DNA of 64,000 nucleotides from Ursus arctos (Eukaryota; Chordata; Mammalia; Carnivora; Ursidae). Every line of letters starts with the position of its first letter. The stretch's first letter is position 1. The stretch is from contig NW_026622875.1 in NCBI RefSeq assembly GCF_023065955.2, forward strand, positions 12,496,001 through 12,560,000, in the 5' to 3' direction. The position numbers were made by a program, and so were the translations under genes. The notes under the pieces were generated by a model that saw only the letters and a program-made list of their open reading frames with translations, did not search any database and was not told the DNA's origin. Positions 47,700-59,154 of this stretch are shown in pieces.

Positions 47700-48690
47700 T
47701 TTATTGTATAATTTGAATTTCCTCATGCTTCACTAGCCATGAGTATAAATGGGGTCACATGAAAGATAACGATGAAAATTGTTTCAGGTTTCATCCCAAC
47801 CTGCTCAAGCAGTAATTCAGTACCTTGGGAGCTGCCTGTCAAACATTTTTAGTGGTACCCAGGGCTGCTTCTGGAAATGACTAGTGGCTGTGGGCACTAA
47901 AAACTGGTTCTACAAGTAACATCCACTGTTTCCCACCAGGCTGACTCTGGGTGCTGTAGTGTCCACTGGGAAAATCTATCTTCTGAGGACCATGGTCTCT
48001 GCTGCTGCTCTGATGAAGCTGTTCTTGATAATGCTGAAATATACCAGACAGAGCCTTCGTAGTGCCAAGGAGAGGGATGTACGGTGTAAAAGTGGGAAGA
48101 ATTCTCATCTCTGTCATCCTTTCTTTTTTTTCTTTTTTAAGATTTTATTTATTTATTTGACAGAGAGTGAGAGAGAGAGAGAGAGAGCACAAGGAGGAGG
48201 AGCTGCAGGCAAAGGGAGAGGGAGAAGCAGGCTCCCCGATGAGCAAAGAGCCCAACACAGGGCTCAATCCCAGTACCCTGGGATCATGGCCTGAGACAAA
48301 AGCAGACTGTGTCACCCAGGTGTCCCTCATCTCTGTCATCCTATTTTATGCTTTGTCACTGAAGACATGAATAGTTCTGCTTTGTTCCCATATCTCAATG
48401 GTTTTCGTGACAATAACTCTTGTAGCTCCTTTCTCCACTGGGATCAGATTTCATTCATTCCATGGGACTTATCTTCATTTTCTGGTCTGCACAGTTATGC
48501 AGATGGTAATCTCTAGTTTCTTCATTTCTCCCAAACAATGAAGGCAAACATATGCCTTCATACAGTTGCTCTTTACTATCACCTTCCATTTCATTCAGCT
48601 CTCCAACCAGGTCACAGATAGGGTGAGAATGGCTGAATTTCACTAGGGTTGCAGGTATAGAGCCTTACCACACTTCCTTACATTTTCAGC
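47700..48690 (-). other. Possible decayed coding sequence, split by a SINE
   Basis: Less AT-rich than the surroundings. On the reverse strand two open pieces flank the SINE at 48121-48325: 62 codons (48643 to 48455) and 78 codons (48117 to 47881). Composition is protein-like, with mixed charged and polar residues such as DLVGELNEMEGDSKEQ and GIFQHYQEQLHQ. Between and around them stops and frame changes occur. I do not recognise a parent gene. This could be a very old retrocopy or simply chance. No poly(A) tail or flanking duplication was found. Confidence 0.2.
48121..48325 (-). mobile_element. CAN-SINE with perfect 17-bp TSD
   Basis: Reverse copy: head TGTGTCACCCAGGTGTCC at the right, body GGGATCATGGCCTGAGAC, a (GA)n run at about 48166-48187 and tail TAAGATTTTATTTATTTAT. 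A perfect 17-bp duplication CTCATCTCTGTCATCCT lies at 48104-48120 and 48326-48342. The head has lost about ten bases around the A box (CAGACTGTGTCACCC), so it is promoter-dead. The 111-, 64- and 67-codon frames here are SINE-driven. Confidence 0.97.
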
Positions 48691-48869
48691 CTCAGAAGAT
48701 TATAATCCCTTGAAGGCATGAAACAAGACTTTTTCTACTCTACATCAAATCAGAACTAAAAATTAAATTTAAACCAATTCACAGACCAATCCCTTAATTC
48801 TAAAGATAAGCAAATTATAGTAACTGTTAAAAATTGTGAAGACTTTACTCTGCTTGCAAGTTAGTAAGT

Positions 48870-49430
48870 TAACCTGCCACAGTATTATGGAAACTGGGAG
48901 AAGTCACAGACTCCTGGGGTCAGAAAAAAACAATTCATTACTCACAACACAGAAAGAATCAACTTCACATTTACATCAAACTACTTGTCCCATAGGGGTC
49001 AAGTTTTGTGTCACAGTTGAGAAGCCCCACGCTTAAAGAATCTTACTATTTTATAATGGGTTGCAAAGCAACCTGCCCAATTTCTACCCAGAGGAAAACA
49101 TATTTATTATACTGGAGAGTAAACAAACCTGCTCTCCGCTCTGGGACAAGATTCTACCTCTAACTTCCAAGGCTATTCACAACACAAACATCCTTGAAAA
49201 GATAATCGTTTCAAAGCTCAACAAAGGGCTTCAGTGCTCACAAGACATGGAGAAACTCAGGAGACCCATGAGAATTGTCTCCCAACAATATCATGAATTT
49301 AAGTGCCCTTCTCAGTTAGTTTACTTTAGTTAGTAAATATCAAGGCCAAAGCTCAGGTTATTTGGTTCAAGTTCCAGCAATTTCTTCAAATTTAACAGCA
49401 ACAGAAAAGGATTAGTATGATTAGTTTAGT
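48870..49430. other. Possible old LTR-like repeat, family unknown
   Basis: Segments such as CACAGACTCCTGGGGTCAG, TTCATTACTCACAACACAGA, GTCACAGTTGAGAAGCC, CACAACACAAACATCCTTGA and GAAACTCAGGAGACCCATGA have the feel of an ancient LTR, but I cannot match them to a named family. The 90-codon frame at 49061-49333 crosses it and is not supported as a gene. Confidence 0.25.
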
Positions 49431-51064
49431 TTCATTGATTAGCATAGCTAAGGACAAGTAAGGGCTTTCTAAAATGTATTTTTAAAGTTCTAATTATCAC
49501 TGTGGTTACTCACATTCTGTAATGAGTATTAAAATAATTGTATAAATTCCAAGCTCTTTTTCAAACTTCTACAGGGCTGATATACTGACAAAATTAAAAA
49601 TAAGCAAACAAAATAAAAACAGTTAACAGCAAAGACAAGTTTTACCTTACTCCTAAGTATGTAGCTAGGGCATAAACAAGATCTGCCTTTAAATCACCCA
49701 ATCAGCATCTACTATAATTTATAGATTTTAATCAGAGATTTTTCACACTTAAACAACGATATTTCTAAATTCTTAAGCCTGAGAGACTCAGCTCTCTTTT
49801 TCTGCAGCCATATTTTAGAAATTGTCAGAACAAAACACAAACTCGTTAACTGAAGAGCTCATATTTTATGAAATAATGTCTGGAAAAAATTGCACCAAAG
49901 TTAAACAGCTAATATTACTGTGAACAACACACCATTTTCAGGGGTGTTATCCAAATTGCTATTGGGTGTAGCCTCAGTGTTATATTGTATGATGTTGAAA
50001 AATTATTGAGGTAGTCACTAAGAGTTCTTCATGTAATGTTAACTCATTACATTCCAATGTGAAGAACTATTTTGTGTTAGCTCACCCTACAGTTCTATCC
50101 TGTCCCTTCAGTTATATTCTTCCAGATACTTTCCAGAGTCACTCTGTATGAAATCCAAACAATAAATAAGAAAATAAGTACAAGTTAATAGATACCTGCA
50201 GATGTATTGGAAAGGACCTTGAACTAAGAATAAGGAATTCCAGGATCAATTCCCAGTTTCCAAAGCATGATAATAAATAAAAAAACAAAAACAAACAGTT
50301 ATCTACTTTTCCTATATAAATTGCACCTAATATTAACCAAAGAGTTGATGAATGTTAAAGGTTAAGGTTTGATGAGCACGTTAAATGACATCATCAAATA
50401 TAATCAACAAAATCTGGAGTGTAGGATACTCTATAGAATGTGGATAACTTGCTTTTTATCAACAAATAATTTGCAAGGAGAGAAAAAAGAGAGAGAGAGG
50501 AGATTAAAAGAGAGTTTAAAATAGATTTATATGATGTTAACTTATTGCATTGTATGATCCTTATTTGGATCTCAAAAAATTAAACTACGAGTTAAAATGT
50601 TAAGGAGTCAATTCAGAATTTTGATTGAGTTAATAAATTGTCATTTTATGGTATAATTATAAAATTGTGGTTAGATTTTAAAGAATCCTTAATTATGTTA
50701 GCAATATAAACTGAAATGTTTATAGATAAAATAATGTGTTATCTGGAATTGTTTCAAAATAATACACCTACCACCAATTGCCTACATTAGTTACAAAGGT
50801 CTCAGGTCCATTTCTTTTTGTATCTATTGACTCTGGGAGGCAGTAAATGAGGAAGCCCAAGTTCTTTTATACCTGTGGCTTCCCTCCTGAATCACTGTAT
50901 CTTCTCCTGCATTCAGTGACAACTAGCTTAGAAACTTTTAGTTTATAAGTGGAACAAAACTCAATATTAACAGAATTATATCAAACTCTAAATCAAGGTT
51001 CTATGAATGAAGCTTTTCTGTATTCTACAAAAAATTATCAACAATATATATATATATTATAAGA
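49431..51064. other. Unannotated AT-rich sequence with one small hairpin
   Basis: No gene. Contains a compact nested inverted repeat at 50023-50068 and a (TA)n run at about 51042-51057. Confidence 0.45.
50023..50068. repeat. 46-bp nested inverted repeat
   Basis: Outer arms AGTTCTTCA (50023-50031) and TGAAGAACT (50060-50068) are perfect complements. Inner arms TGTAATG (50032-50038) and CATTACA (50045-50051) are nearly so around TTAACT. It could fold as a hairpin with a bulge. Possibly the relic of a small palindromic element. Confidence 0.5.
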
Positions 51065-51315
51065 AATAACACAGAGGATCATAGGGGAAGGGAGGGAAAA
51101 CTGAATAGTAAGTCATCAGAGAGGGAGATAAACCATGAGAGACTCTTAACTATAGGAAACAAACTGAGGGTTGTTGGAGGGGAAATGGAGGACGGGGTAA
51201 TTGGGTGATGGTCCTTAGGGAGGGCATGTGATGTGATGAGCACTGGTTGTATACGCAACTGATGAATTATTAAACTCTACATTTAAAACCAATAATAAAA
51301 TTTAAATTTAAAAAA
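51065..51315 (+). mobile_element. Carnivore L1 3' UTR end, 5'-truncated
   Basis: Same 3' UTR as at 11938: ACAGAGGATCATAGGGGAAG lead, AAGTCATCAGAGAGGGAGAT (51111-51130), GAGACTCTTAACTATAGGAA, GGGGTAATTGGGTGATGGTC, GTGATGAGCACTGGTTGTAT and an AATAAAATTTAAATTTAAAA tail. It includes more upstream text than the 11938 copy. A-rich flanks give no decisive duplication. Confidence 0.9.
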
Positions 51316-52889
51316 AGAAAAAAACCCCAATATGTGAATATTAAAATAAACCAAATAGGGCAATTTTGTTATTGAAATATTGTGAGTTTATGAAGTGGCT
51401 AATAGTTTCCTGCTTAAATTTTTGTTGAATTAAATTAGTGTTGATTCAAGGGTATACTTAAAACATCATTGCCTTTTCTGACCATTATATCAGGTTCATG
51501 CTAACATAACCAACTACATACCTATGAAACACAGCAACAAGGCTCTGTGACGGAACATTAATATTATCTCTCTACATGTAGAGTCCTTCAGGGTAATCTG
51601 TAAGACTTTGTAGAGCAAGATATACAGGTGATACATTTTTTACTCTTGGCAATAGTTGGGGGTCATTTTTGCATTGTTATTACCAACATTTGGTGGTCTT
51701 ATTTCACCTAAGTTTTGATCCTTAAGGAACACAGTGAATTAGAGGAACGCAAGGTAATTAGCACTGTAGGAAAAAAAATAGTCAACACTAAAGAAGTATG
51801 AAAAATGTATTGAATTTTTAAACAAAAATGAAGGCAATCACTCTTAGTTCTAAAACAGTTAAACTTACTCTTTTTATAGCAATTATAAAGAAGGTCATTG
51901 GGAGATCCATATTAGGCCTCAAGCTGAGGGTAGTGTAATCATTTTTTTTTATTAACTTTGAATTAGAAGAGAGTTATTCTCAGGGGTAGTCTGAGCTCTT
52001 CCATGACAGAAGACTGAAAATCTACAGATTATGTTAATGTTTCTGTGCTCTATCAGGTACTTCACTCAGACCAATGTCAAAATGTAACAGGATAATGCTT
52101 GTTATTACTGGCTTCTGCTTACCCCAGAGAAATCAGAAGTGATTGTTCACCTCAAATGGAGGATTTCCCTTTGTAAATGAATCAGGAGAAAACAATTACT
52201 CATTTTGATTGCTTTAGTTGGTGGTGTGAACATGGAAAACCTTCTATCAGGAGTGAACAATAAAGAGATAAAAACTAAATTGGTATTTGCATGAGTTCTA
52301 AGTCCCCCCAGTGTTTGATTTAAGTTAATTTGGGGTCTGATTATAATAGCAGCAAGTAAGGCCCTGGTGTTGAGTGTACACAAAAATCAGTTACCGAAAA
52401 CCATATTATATATATATCGGGTGACATATAATTCACTATCCAAACTGGGACACTGTGGAGAACGAAATTGGGGGCTATTCATAATTTTGTTGTGACTGTC
52501 CCAGACAAACCCTGATATATGATCCCCTTTATACATGCAGTTATGCTATATGCTTCTACCAATGTTGAGATGAATACATTGTGTAAAATTTTACCAGTAG
52601 TACTATATATTTTCTTTAAATAAAAATGAAAATAAGATGTACTTAAAGTAATATTGTATCCCACCTGATTTGACTAAAGAGTATTTTTTATGCTGAGTAT
52701 TATAATTTAAGGAACAAAATTAGATTTTTTGATCTATCTTACCTAATAAAATCTCATTAATAGAAGTGATCATCAGAGGTGGTAATAGGTTGGTCAGATA
52801 GGGTAAAAAATGAGGTTACCTGCCAAAAATAATTCTACTCCTTAAATTGATTTCTCTCTTCTTTAATTGCTTTTGCATCTATTACCAGT

Positions 52890-53010
52890 GCTCTACAATT
52901 TAACACTAGAGTTATCAAACCCAGCTTACTCATTTTACACATGGTCACTTAACGTCCTCGGAATTTTAGAAGGTAGCTTGGATTAGAAGCCAGGCAGTTC
53001 TTTCCTACCA
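52890..53010 (-). mobile_element. Possible MIR fragment
   Basis: Forward strand shows CATTTTACACATGGTCACTT, then TTGGATTAGAAGCCAGGCAG, echoing the reverse complement of MIR (TTACAGATGAGGAAACTGAG, then GGATTCGAACCCAGGCAG). Heavily diverged. Confidence 0.35.
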
Positions 53011-53279
53011 TGGAAGTTGCCTGTCTCATAGTACTCTGTCATCAGATGCAGTCTTCTGCTGACTGTACTCTAACTATACCTACAGAATGGGGCTCCCTGT
53101 ACCTAGCTTGTGCTCCACTGATATGGAGCACCTCTTTGAGTCCCTGTAAAGAATGAGAAGATTTATGTATTTCATTAGGATTTCATAGGGGAGATAAATG
53201 AGAAATTTAATAATGGACACCCCCAGCAAACAGATTAGGACCCCTCTATTAGACATGCCTTGTAGTAGACATTTTTGGA

Positions 53280-53545
53280 ACTTACTAACATCTTATTCTG
53301 AATATATGGAAATTCCTACTTCCCAACCCCCTTATGTTAACTGAGACTATGTGACTAGTTTTAGTCAAGGGGTTATGATAGAAGTGGGATGTGTTTATTG
53401 CAGATATGAGACCTTCCACTCTCTCTCTTCTCCAGCTATAACAATCATGAGAAAGCCTTTGGTTTTGAGGACAGACAAAAAGATGGACATGGCCTAGATT
53501 GCCAAGTGTCCACTTAAAAGGCAACCGACTTGAGTAGCTGCTCAG
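53280..53545. mobile_element. Possible ancient MER-class repeat
   Basis: GAGACTATGTGACTAGTTTT, GGGGTTATGATAGAAGTGGG and the CTCTCTCTTCTCCAG block resemble a common mammalian repeat I cannot name reliably. The 79-codon reverse frame at 53285-53524 overlaps it and is not supported as a gene. Confidence 0.3.
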
Positions 53546-55214
53546 ACCCCTGGAATGGTATGTGGAAAAAAGAAACTTTCATCATGTTAAGATAACTAAG
53601 GCACTGATCAGTGAGGGTTGTGTGCTGCCGCAGTCTAACTTAGTTCATCCTGCCAAGGACCTCTCTCTATTCCAGACCTTCCTCTCTGCCCCCTAACTCC
53701 CAGGATTCTGTTTTTCTGTTCTTTCTTCACAGAGGCCAATAGCCCCAAGATTCTTCCTTTTAGGTATCTCCTCTACCAACTTACATTTCTTTTTCCTTTA
53801 CAGGCAGGGCAATTTCCCTCAAGTCCGGTTACCATCTCCAAACTTGCATACACAAAACCATCACCATGCCTATCTAAATAAAAGGGACTTCCAGTTTCTT
53901 CCTGAGAGTGGAATTTCCATCTCTCTCTCTCTCTCTCTGTACATATACATGTGTATAAGCAATATAGCATTCTGTAATTATTCTGTAGATGACTTGTGAT
54001 TACCTTTTACTGAATCAGATGGCAAGTCTCTTGAGGATGAGAGTTCCTAAGTGAGAGTCTGGATAAACTACAGATTTAAACTCTTGAAATAATAGCCATT
54101 TTTTTCATGCATAGGCATATGTGCACTTCTGGTTTTCATCAGATTTTCAAAGGGGTCCTTGAATTAAAAAAAAAAAAAAGGACTACTGGTGTATGAGCAG
54201 CATGAGTTTGAAAAGAAAAAAGAAATGGTCCTAATTTCAGCTCTGATACTGATTGTGATAAAGGTTCTTATCACTGTTCCAGATTTAGCATGGTCAGAAG
54301 AACTGATTATCCACTCTGGCTAGAGTCTGAGGTATATAATAAATCAGAATATAATGAATTTAATCAGAACTATATCTATAATGTACATAGGATAATTTCA
54401 GGACAAGATATTGTCTTACTTGCTTCTTCTCTCCACTTGAGCTAATTACAAATGACAGATTATTAACTTTTTTTTTTCTGACTAAGGAATCAGTCTTCAC
54501 AAGAGATATTGCTGTCAGAGGACTACAGTTCAGTTGGCTTAGAATATATTTTCTCCCTTGGACCATGATTGGATAGGCAAAGCCAACAACTTCTCTCTCC
54601 TCTTCCCGTTTCCTTCCCTCTTTTCCATCCTTCTCTGCTCTTACCCTTCTCTTTTGTCTCTGCTTCCAAGACTGGCCAAGACTAATTCTGGGAGACTAAT
54701 TCTGAGAGACTTAGTGTACAGTCAGACCTTAAAAGGCCTGAATGCCGTTCTATTATGTCAATATAATCTCTGCTCAGATTTCATGAGCTGACTTAAAATT
54801 TACAATTTAATGCTCAGACATTTGCTCAGGCATTTAGAAGGCTACATGTTGTTGGATGAAGGAGAAATGGGAGTGAGAAGGAGTCCTGCCTGAAAAGGTT
54901 GCCAAATATCTTGGCACCAAGGAAATCTGCTTGGTTTCTTTTGTGAAACTTATCCAATTTGGCTTCCTCCCATTTTTATTTAGAATTCATCTTTGTTGGT
55001 ATTGACCTTTGACAGCATATGACCTTGGATATACATGAGCAGCTGGTCTATCGCTACTTTTAAACAATAGCCACCTAACTATGGTAACTGTACTGAAAAG
55101 TTCATATATTTTCTACATGAAACTGAGTTCATATGAATGCCATGAATATCTTTAATACAAGCCAATATCAAGATATTTTTAATTACTGTCACAATTCAAA
55201 AGATTCTACTTTTC

Positions 55215-55305
55215 ATACAACTTTGAGCAAGAATATTACTTCTAAGCCTCAGAGTCCTCATCTATCAAATGGGGATAACAATAATAATCTCTAAAGTTGT
55301 TGGTA
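55215..55305 (+). mobile_element. Possible MIR core fragment
   Basis: CTTTGAGCAAGAATATTACT, AAGCCTCAGAGTCCTCATCT and ATCAAATGGGGATAACAATA follow MIR core order (GGGCAAGTTACTTAACCTCT, CAGTTTCCTCATCTGTAAAA, TGGGGATAATAATA). Confidence 0.5.
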
Positions 55306-56752
55306 GTAGGTGCTTGGCTTTATAACTTCTTCTATTTTCTCTTTCCAGATCTTTGTGAAACAGGAGATTAGGTTACATTAGGTTAGGTTAGATAGATTAG
55401 AATAAGTATTAGTTTTATTTCTCAAATATTATAACTGGTATTCTTAATCAGCAGAATAAAGCATTTTGCCCTTGGCATAGTGTCGGTCTTCATTTATCGG
55501 TATTTACAACTATTATTCCAGTGTATATTATTGAAGACTAAAAATCATTTCCCTTAATTTATATTTAAATTTCTAGATTTTTACTTCTTTATGATTCAGG
55601 TATTTGCTATGATAATGGGAGAAAGTGAACATTATTAAAACCTTGTCCTGATCCCTTGGGGTTCATGATTCTATTGTAGGTTTTCTCTGAAAATAGTTCA
55701 AGGCTAAGAACAAAAGACTTTAGACTCGAGGATAAAATTTTGCTAAAATACAGCAGTGCTTCTATGGCAACTATACTAAAAGGGAGAGATACCAGAAAGA
55801 CAGAGAGAGAAAAAATTTGGAGGTGAGCAGAGCTCCAGAACACATAACTATCTCTTCTTTTGTCCTTCACTCATAGAGTATGGGCAATGGATGTATTGAT
55901 TCTCTGTTTTCTATACAATTATGGTAAGGATTTGTTCTACTGCTGTATCTGGATGAATGATTTTGTTATCTGAAAGCTGCTTAGCCTAGAGTTGGACTTT
56001 ATAGTGTTAATGTTACAGGTTACAGAGAAGTAGGAGAGAGAAGAGGTAGCAAACCTCCTGAAGTCAATCTATAGGGCCATGGATGGAACTGGCATGGATC
56101 TATGAGATCCTTTGGGTAGAGAGTGCCCAAGGCAGCTGGAGCTTTAGCCATCTTGTAGGTACCACAAAATGACTGTCCATAGAAACAGTGAGAATAACCT
56201 GACAGTAAGAGTCTACGGGGCTGACCATCAACTGGGGAATGAGGGAGAGGAAGAAACTTGTAGTATCAGACACCTCAGGAAAAGAATCAGTGGAGCCTCT
56301 CAAAAACGAGCAAATACATAGGGCTCATAAAAGGACTAGGATTTGGGCATTAGCCACATTGTGGCATCCAAGGTCAGCTGTGGTCATCAAAAGAGGGCTG
56401 TAAACTCCTGCTAATAACAGGGATGTGTTGGACATAACATAAATTTCTTCCTTATCACCTCTGCCTTATCACCAGCAAAAGTGTGGGGACGGAGAACAAA
56501 AAGTAATATAATTAAGTACACAAAACGGAGTTTAGATTTTGATAATCTATTTGGACTTGAACTTACTGAGCTGAATATATCAGAACAGTCTGAAAACCCA
56601 CTAGTTAGCTAAGTTAATTTTTCTCACTACCCATCCCCACTACATCTAATTCATGGAAATGAGGACCCAACAAAATACTATCACTAGTTATGGAGATAGA
56701 CTTCAAATTTTTCAGTCAATCCTCTAATATTTTTTAAAAGATTCACTTTCTT

Positions 56753-56930
56753 GGGGCTCCTGGGTAGCTCAGTCAGTTGAGCCTCTAACTCTTGATTTCA
56801 GCTCAGGTCATGATCTTGGGGTCCTGGGATCGAGCCCTGCATCAAGCTCCATGCTCAGTGAGAAGTCTGCTTGTCCCTCTCCCTCTGCTCCTCCTCCCCC
56901 TCTAAAATAAAGAAATAAATATTAAAAAAA
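56753..56930 (+). mobile_element. CAN-SINE, forward, short copy
   Basis: Head GGGGCTCCTGGGTAGCTCAG, GATTTCAGCTCAGGTCATGA, B-box region GGGATCGAGCCCTGC intact, then CAGTGAGAAGTCTGCTTGTC, a reduced CT tract and AAATAAAGAAATAAATATT plus an A tail. The CTCTTGATTTCAGCT variant is shared with the copy at 23241 and marks an older subfamily than the one at 60394. A target duplication is only hinted at (TTCACTTTCTTG and CTAACTTTGTTG). Confidence 0.93.
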
Positions 56931-57172
56931 AAACTAACTTTGTTGATCTCAACATAAATTCATTTTTCTACATAACTTCAACAGCCAATTTACCAAATAT
57001 TGCTTTACCTGGTAGATATTTTCTGAAAGAGGTAGGTGTTAAAAATATTTTTGGGTTAAAAGAAATCCTGACTAACATATTTTATAGAGTTAGGGACTGT
57101 TTGGAAATTTATTATTCAGCTCCTTGTTGGACAGCTAGGTCTCTGTAGTCCTCCAACTAGTAAGTCAAGTAG

Positions 57173-57425
57173 GCAGTATGGCACAGTAGTTAAAAATAGT
57201 TTCAGGAGCCAGACTGCCTGAATTTGAGCTGGACTCAGCGACTTAGCTTTGGGAAGTTGGGCAAATAACTTACCCTATCTGTGCATCATTTTCTTCATTT
57301 ATAAGGTAATACCTGCCTGATAGGGTTGTTATGATAATTAAGTGAGTAACACATGCCATATCCTGAAGTAACTGGAACCTAGCAATGTTAGCTGCTATTA
57401 TTATTATTACAGTTAGTAATATTAT
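57173..57425 (+). mobile_element. MIR, nearly full-length
   Basis: CAGTATGGCACAGTAGTTAA, GGAGCCAGACTGCCTGAATT, ACTTAGCTTTGGGAAGTTGG, TCATTTTCTTCATTTATAAG, TACCTGCCTGATAGGGTTGT and TTAGCTGCTATTATTATTAT follow the MIR consensus throughout. MIR is a tRNA-derived SINE that was mobilised by L2 before the placental radiation. A well-preserved copy. Confidence 0.88.
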
Positions 57426-57449
57426 TATCCTACAGGCACTTATGTGATA

Positions 57450-57844
57450 TGAAGATTCGAGTGAGAACATTTTAGTCATGCTAATTTTAGCTCTCCCATT
57501 TAATTCTCTGTAATGTAAAAAGTCATGATTTCTCTGGTCTCAGTTTATCAAATGAGGGAAAATCACCTGCTTTAACATCTTCACTGGGCCTTTAAGAGGC
57601 TCTGATTGTTCTGCAAATATGAGCTGTTAACCAGTGGGGGCTCTGAGAAATAGAAAGACTAACATGAGACCTCTCTTTCTGCCTTTCGTTTCTCTTATTT
57701 CTTCTGCCACAGTGAACTAGTCTTAGTGGTGGTGATGAATCATCAAAATTAAAGTTAATTAAAGTTGAAGGTCATAGTTAGAATTCGTTGGGTTTTTACT
57801 TCATCTCTATGCTAAATCTTTTGTTATTTTGATTATTTTTACAG
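57450..57844. other. Unannotated unique sequence
   Basis: Nothing recognised between a MIR and a CAN-SINE. Confidence 0.5.
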
Positions 57845-57860
57845 CTCCCTACTTGCCTTT

Positions 57861-58057
57861 TTTTTTTTTTAAGATTTTATTTATTTATTTGACAGAGAGA
57901 GAGACAGCCAGCTAGAGAGGGAACCCAAGCAGGGGGAGTGGGAGAGGAAGAAGCAGGCTCATAGCAGAGGAGCCTGATGTGGGGCTCGATCCCATAACGC
58001 CGGGATCACGCCCTGAGCCGAAGGCAGACGCTCAACCGCTGTGCCACCCAGGCGCCC
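57861..58057 (-). mobile_element. CAN-SINE, ursid-like subfamily, promoter intact
   Basis: Reverse copy of the same subfamily as 60394. Read on its own strand it has A box TGGCACAGCGG and the GGCGTTATGGGATCGAGCCC segment with B box GATCGAGCC, plus the CTGGCTGTCTCTCTCTCTG end. Duplications CTCCCTACTTGCC (57845) and CTCCCTACTTGCT (58058) agree over 12 bases and then T-runs. Little diverged, hence young. Confidence 0.96.
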
Positions 58058-58087
58058 CTCCCTACTTGCTTTTAATTTTTCTGAATA

Positions 58088-58609
58088 TGACAGTTAATTT
58101 ATGTGTCAACTGGACCAGATGAAGGGATACCCAGATAATTGGTTAATTATTTCTGGATGTGTCTGTGAGGGTGTTTTAGGAAAAGATTAGCATTTGAATT
58201 GGTAGACTGAGTAAAATGAATTGACCTCCCCAATGTGGGAGGGTCTGAATAGAACAAAAAGTTGGAAGAACGGAGGATATGGTCTTCTGTCTCTGTGAGT
58301 CTGTCTGTATCTGTCTCTCTCTGAATGACTGTTTGAACTGGGGCAGTCTTCTGCCCATGGAACTCCTGGTTCTCAGGCCTTCAGACCTGGACTGGAGGTT
58401 ACACTATCCAGCTTTAAGCCTTTCAAATTGCAGCACTGGCTTACCAAGGTCTTCAGATTGCAAAGGCAGACTGTGAGACTTCTTAGCCTCTACAACTGCA
58501 TAAGCCAATACCTTATAATTAATCTCTCTATATATACATAGATATAATATAGATATAGAGATATATTCTCTCTGTCACTCTCTCTATATCTAAATATATA
58601 TATTCTATC

Positions 58610-58647
<38 letters not shown>

Positions 58648-58700
58648 AATAATCTATATCTCTTATCAATTCTGTTCCTCTGGAGAACCCTAAGATACTG
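58088..58700 (+). mobile_element. MLT2-type LTR (ERVL), with internal microsatellite
   Basis: TGACAGTTAATTTATGTGTC start, then TGTGTCTGTGAGGGTGTTTT, TTGAATTGGTAGACTGAGTA, CCCCAATGTGGGAGGGTCTG, ATAGAACAAAAAGTTGGAAG, GGGACTTCTCAGCCTCC-like GAGACTTCTTAGCCTCTAC, and a CAATTCTGTTCCTCTGGAGA end. This is the MLT2 layout. The usual CTCTCTATATATATATCC segment has grown into a 138-bp tetranucleotide tract. No ERVL internal region adjoins it, so it is a solo LTR. The 65-codon frame at 58279-58476 is LTR sequence. Confidence 0.82.
58524..58661. repeat. (TATA)/(ATAG)/(TATC)n microsatellite inside MLT2
   Basis: TCTCTATATATACATAGATA, then AGATATAGAGATATATTC, then (TATC)n at about 58602-58647, all within the LTR 3' part. 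Likely length-polymorphic. Confidence 0.9.
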
Positions 58701-58835
58701 GTTTTTCTCCTTGCAAATTATAGCATAAATTGTAATTCCTAGGTGTCATATTTGTCATTTTTATAATTCCTCTGCTTAATCTCTAGGACATTGCTTCCCA
58801 TATTTTAATGTGCCTTGAAACCATCCGGGAATCTT

Positions 58836-59033
58836 TTTTTTTTTTAAGATTTTTTATTTATTTATTTGACAGAGAGAGAGAGCCAGCGAGAGAGGAAACA
58901 CAAGCAGGGGGAGTGGGAGAGGAAGAAGCAGGCTCCCAGCGGAGAAGCCTGATGTGGGCCTAGATCCCGGAATGCCAGGATCACTTCCTGAGCCGAAGGC
59001 AGCCGCTTAAGGACTGAGCCACCCAGGTGCCCC
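58836..59033 (-). mobile_element. CAN-SINE with 16-bp TSD (two mismatches)
   Basis: Reverse copy, same orientation and close subfamily to 57861. Head GGACTGAGCCACCCAGGTGC, body CCTGAGCCGAAGGCAGCCGC, and CCAGCGAGAGAGGAAACAC in the 3' half. Duplications ACCATCCGGGAATCTT (58820-58835) and ACCATCGGGCAATCTT (59034-59049). The B box is mutated (GATCTAGGC) and the head has lost bases. Confidence 0.95.
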
Positions 59034-59154
59034 ACCATCGGGCAATCTTATTAAAATGAAGATTCTTTGTCAGTAGTTCTGCATTTGTAACAACTTTGCA
59101 GGTGATGCTGATGTTGATAGTCAAAGGAACACATTTTAAAAATCATTGTTCTTG

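Larger units (their letters stand above)
51316..56736. other. 5.4-kb gene-free stretch
   Basis: The longest interval without a clear repeat. No frame exceeds 87 codons and none shows a motif. Faint MIR-like patches and a possible old repeat are listed separately (52890-53010, 53280-53545, 55215-55305). 56010-56440 is less AT-rich and unassigned. A (TA)n run is at about 52407-52419, a CT run at about 53922-53938 and an A13 run at about 54166-54179. Confidence 0.45.

Noticed and set aside
47959..48294. 111-codon forward frame, the longest in the window
   Set aside because: More than half of it is CAN-SINE sequence, including the purine tract (ERERERAQ). The upstream part lies antisense to other open pieces and has no family match.
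58602..58661. Regular TATC repeats, considered as an array with spacers
   Set aside because: Units are 4 bp without spacers: a microsatellite inside an LTR, not a CRISPR array, which would also be out of place in a mammalian genome.
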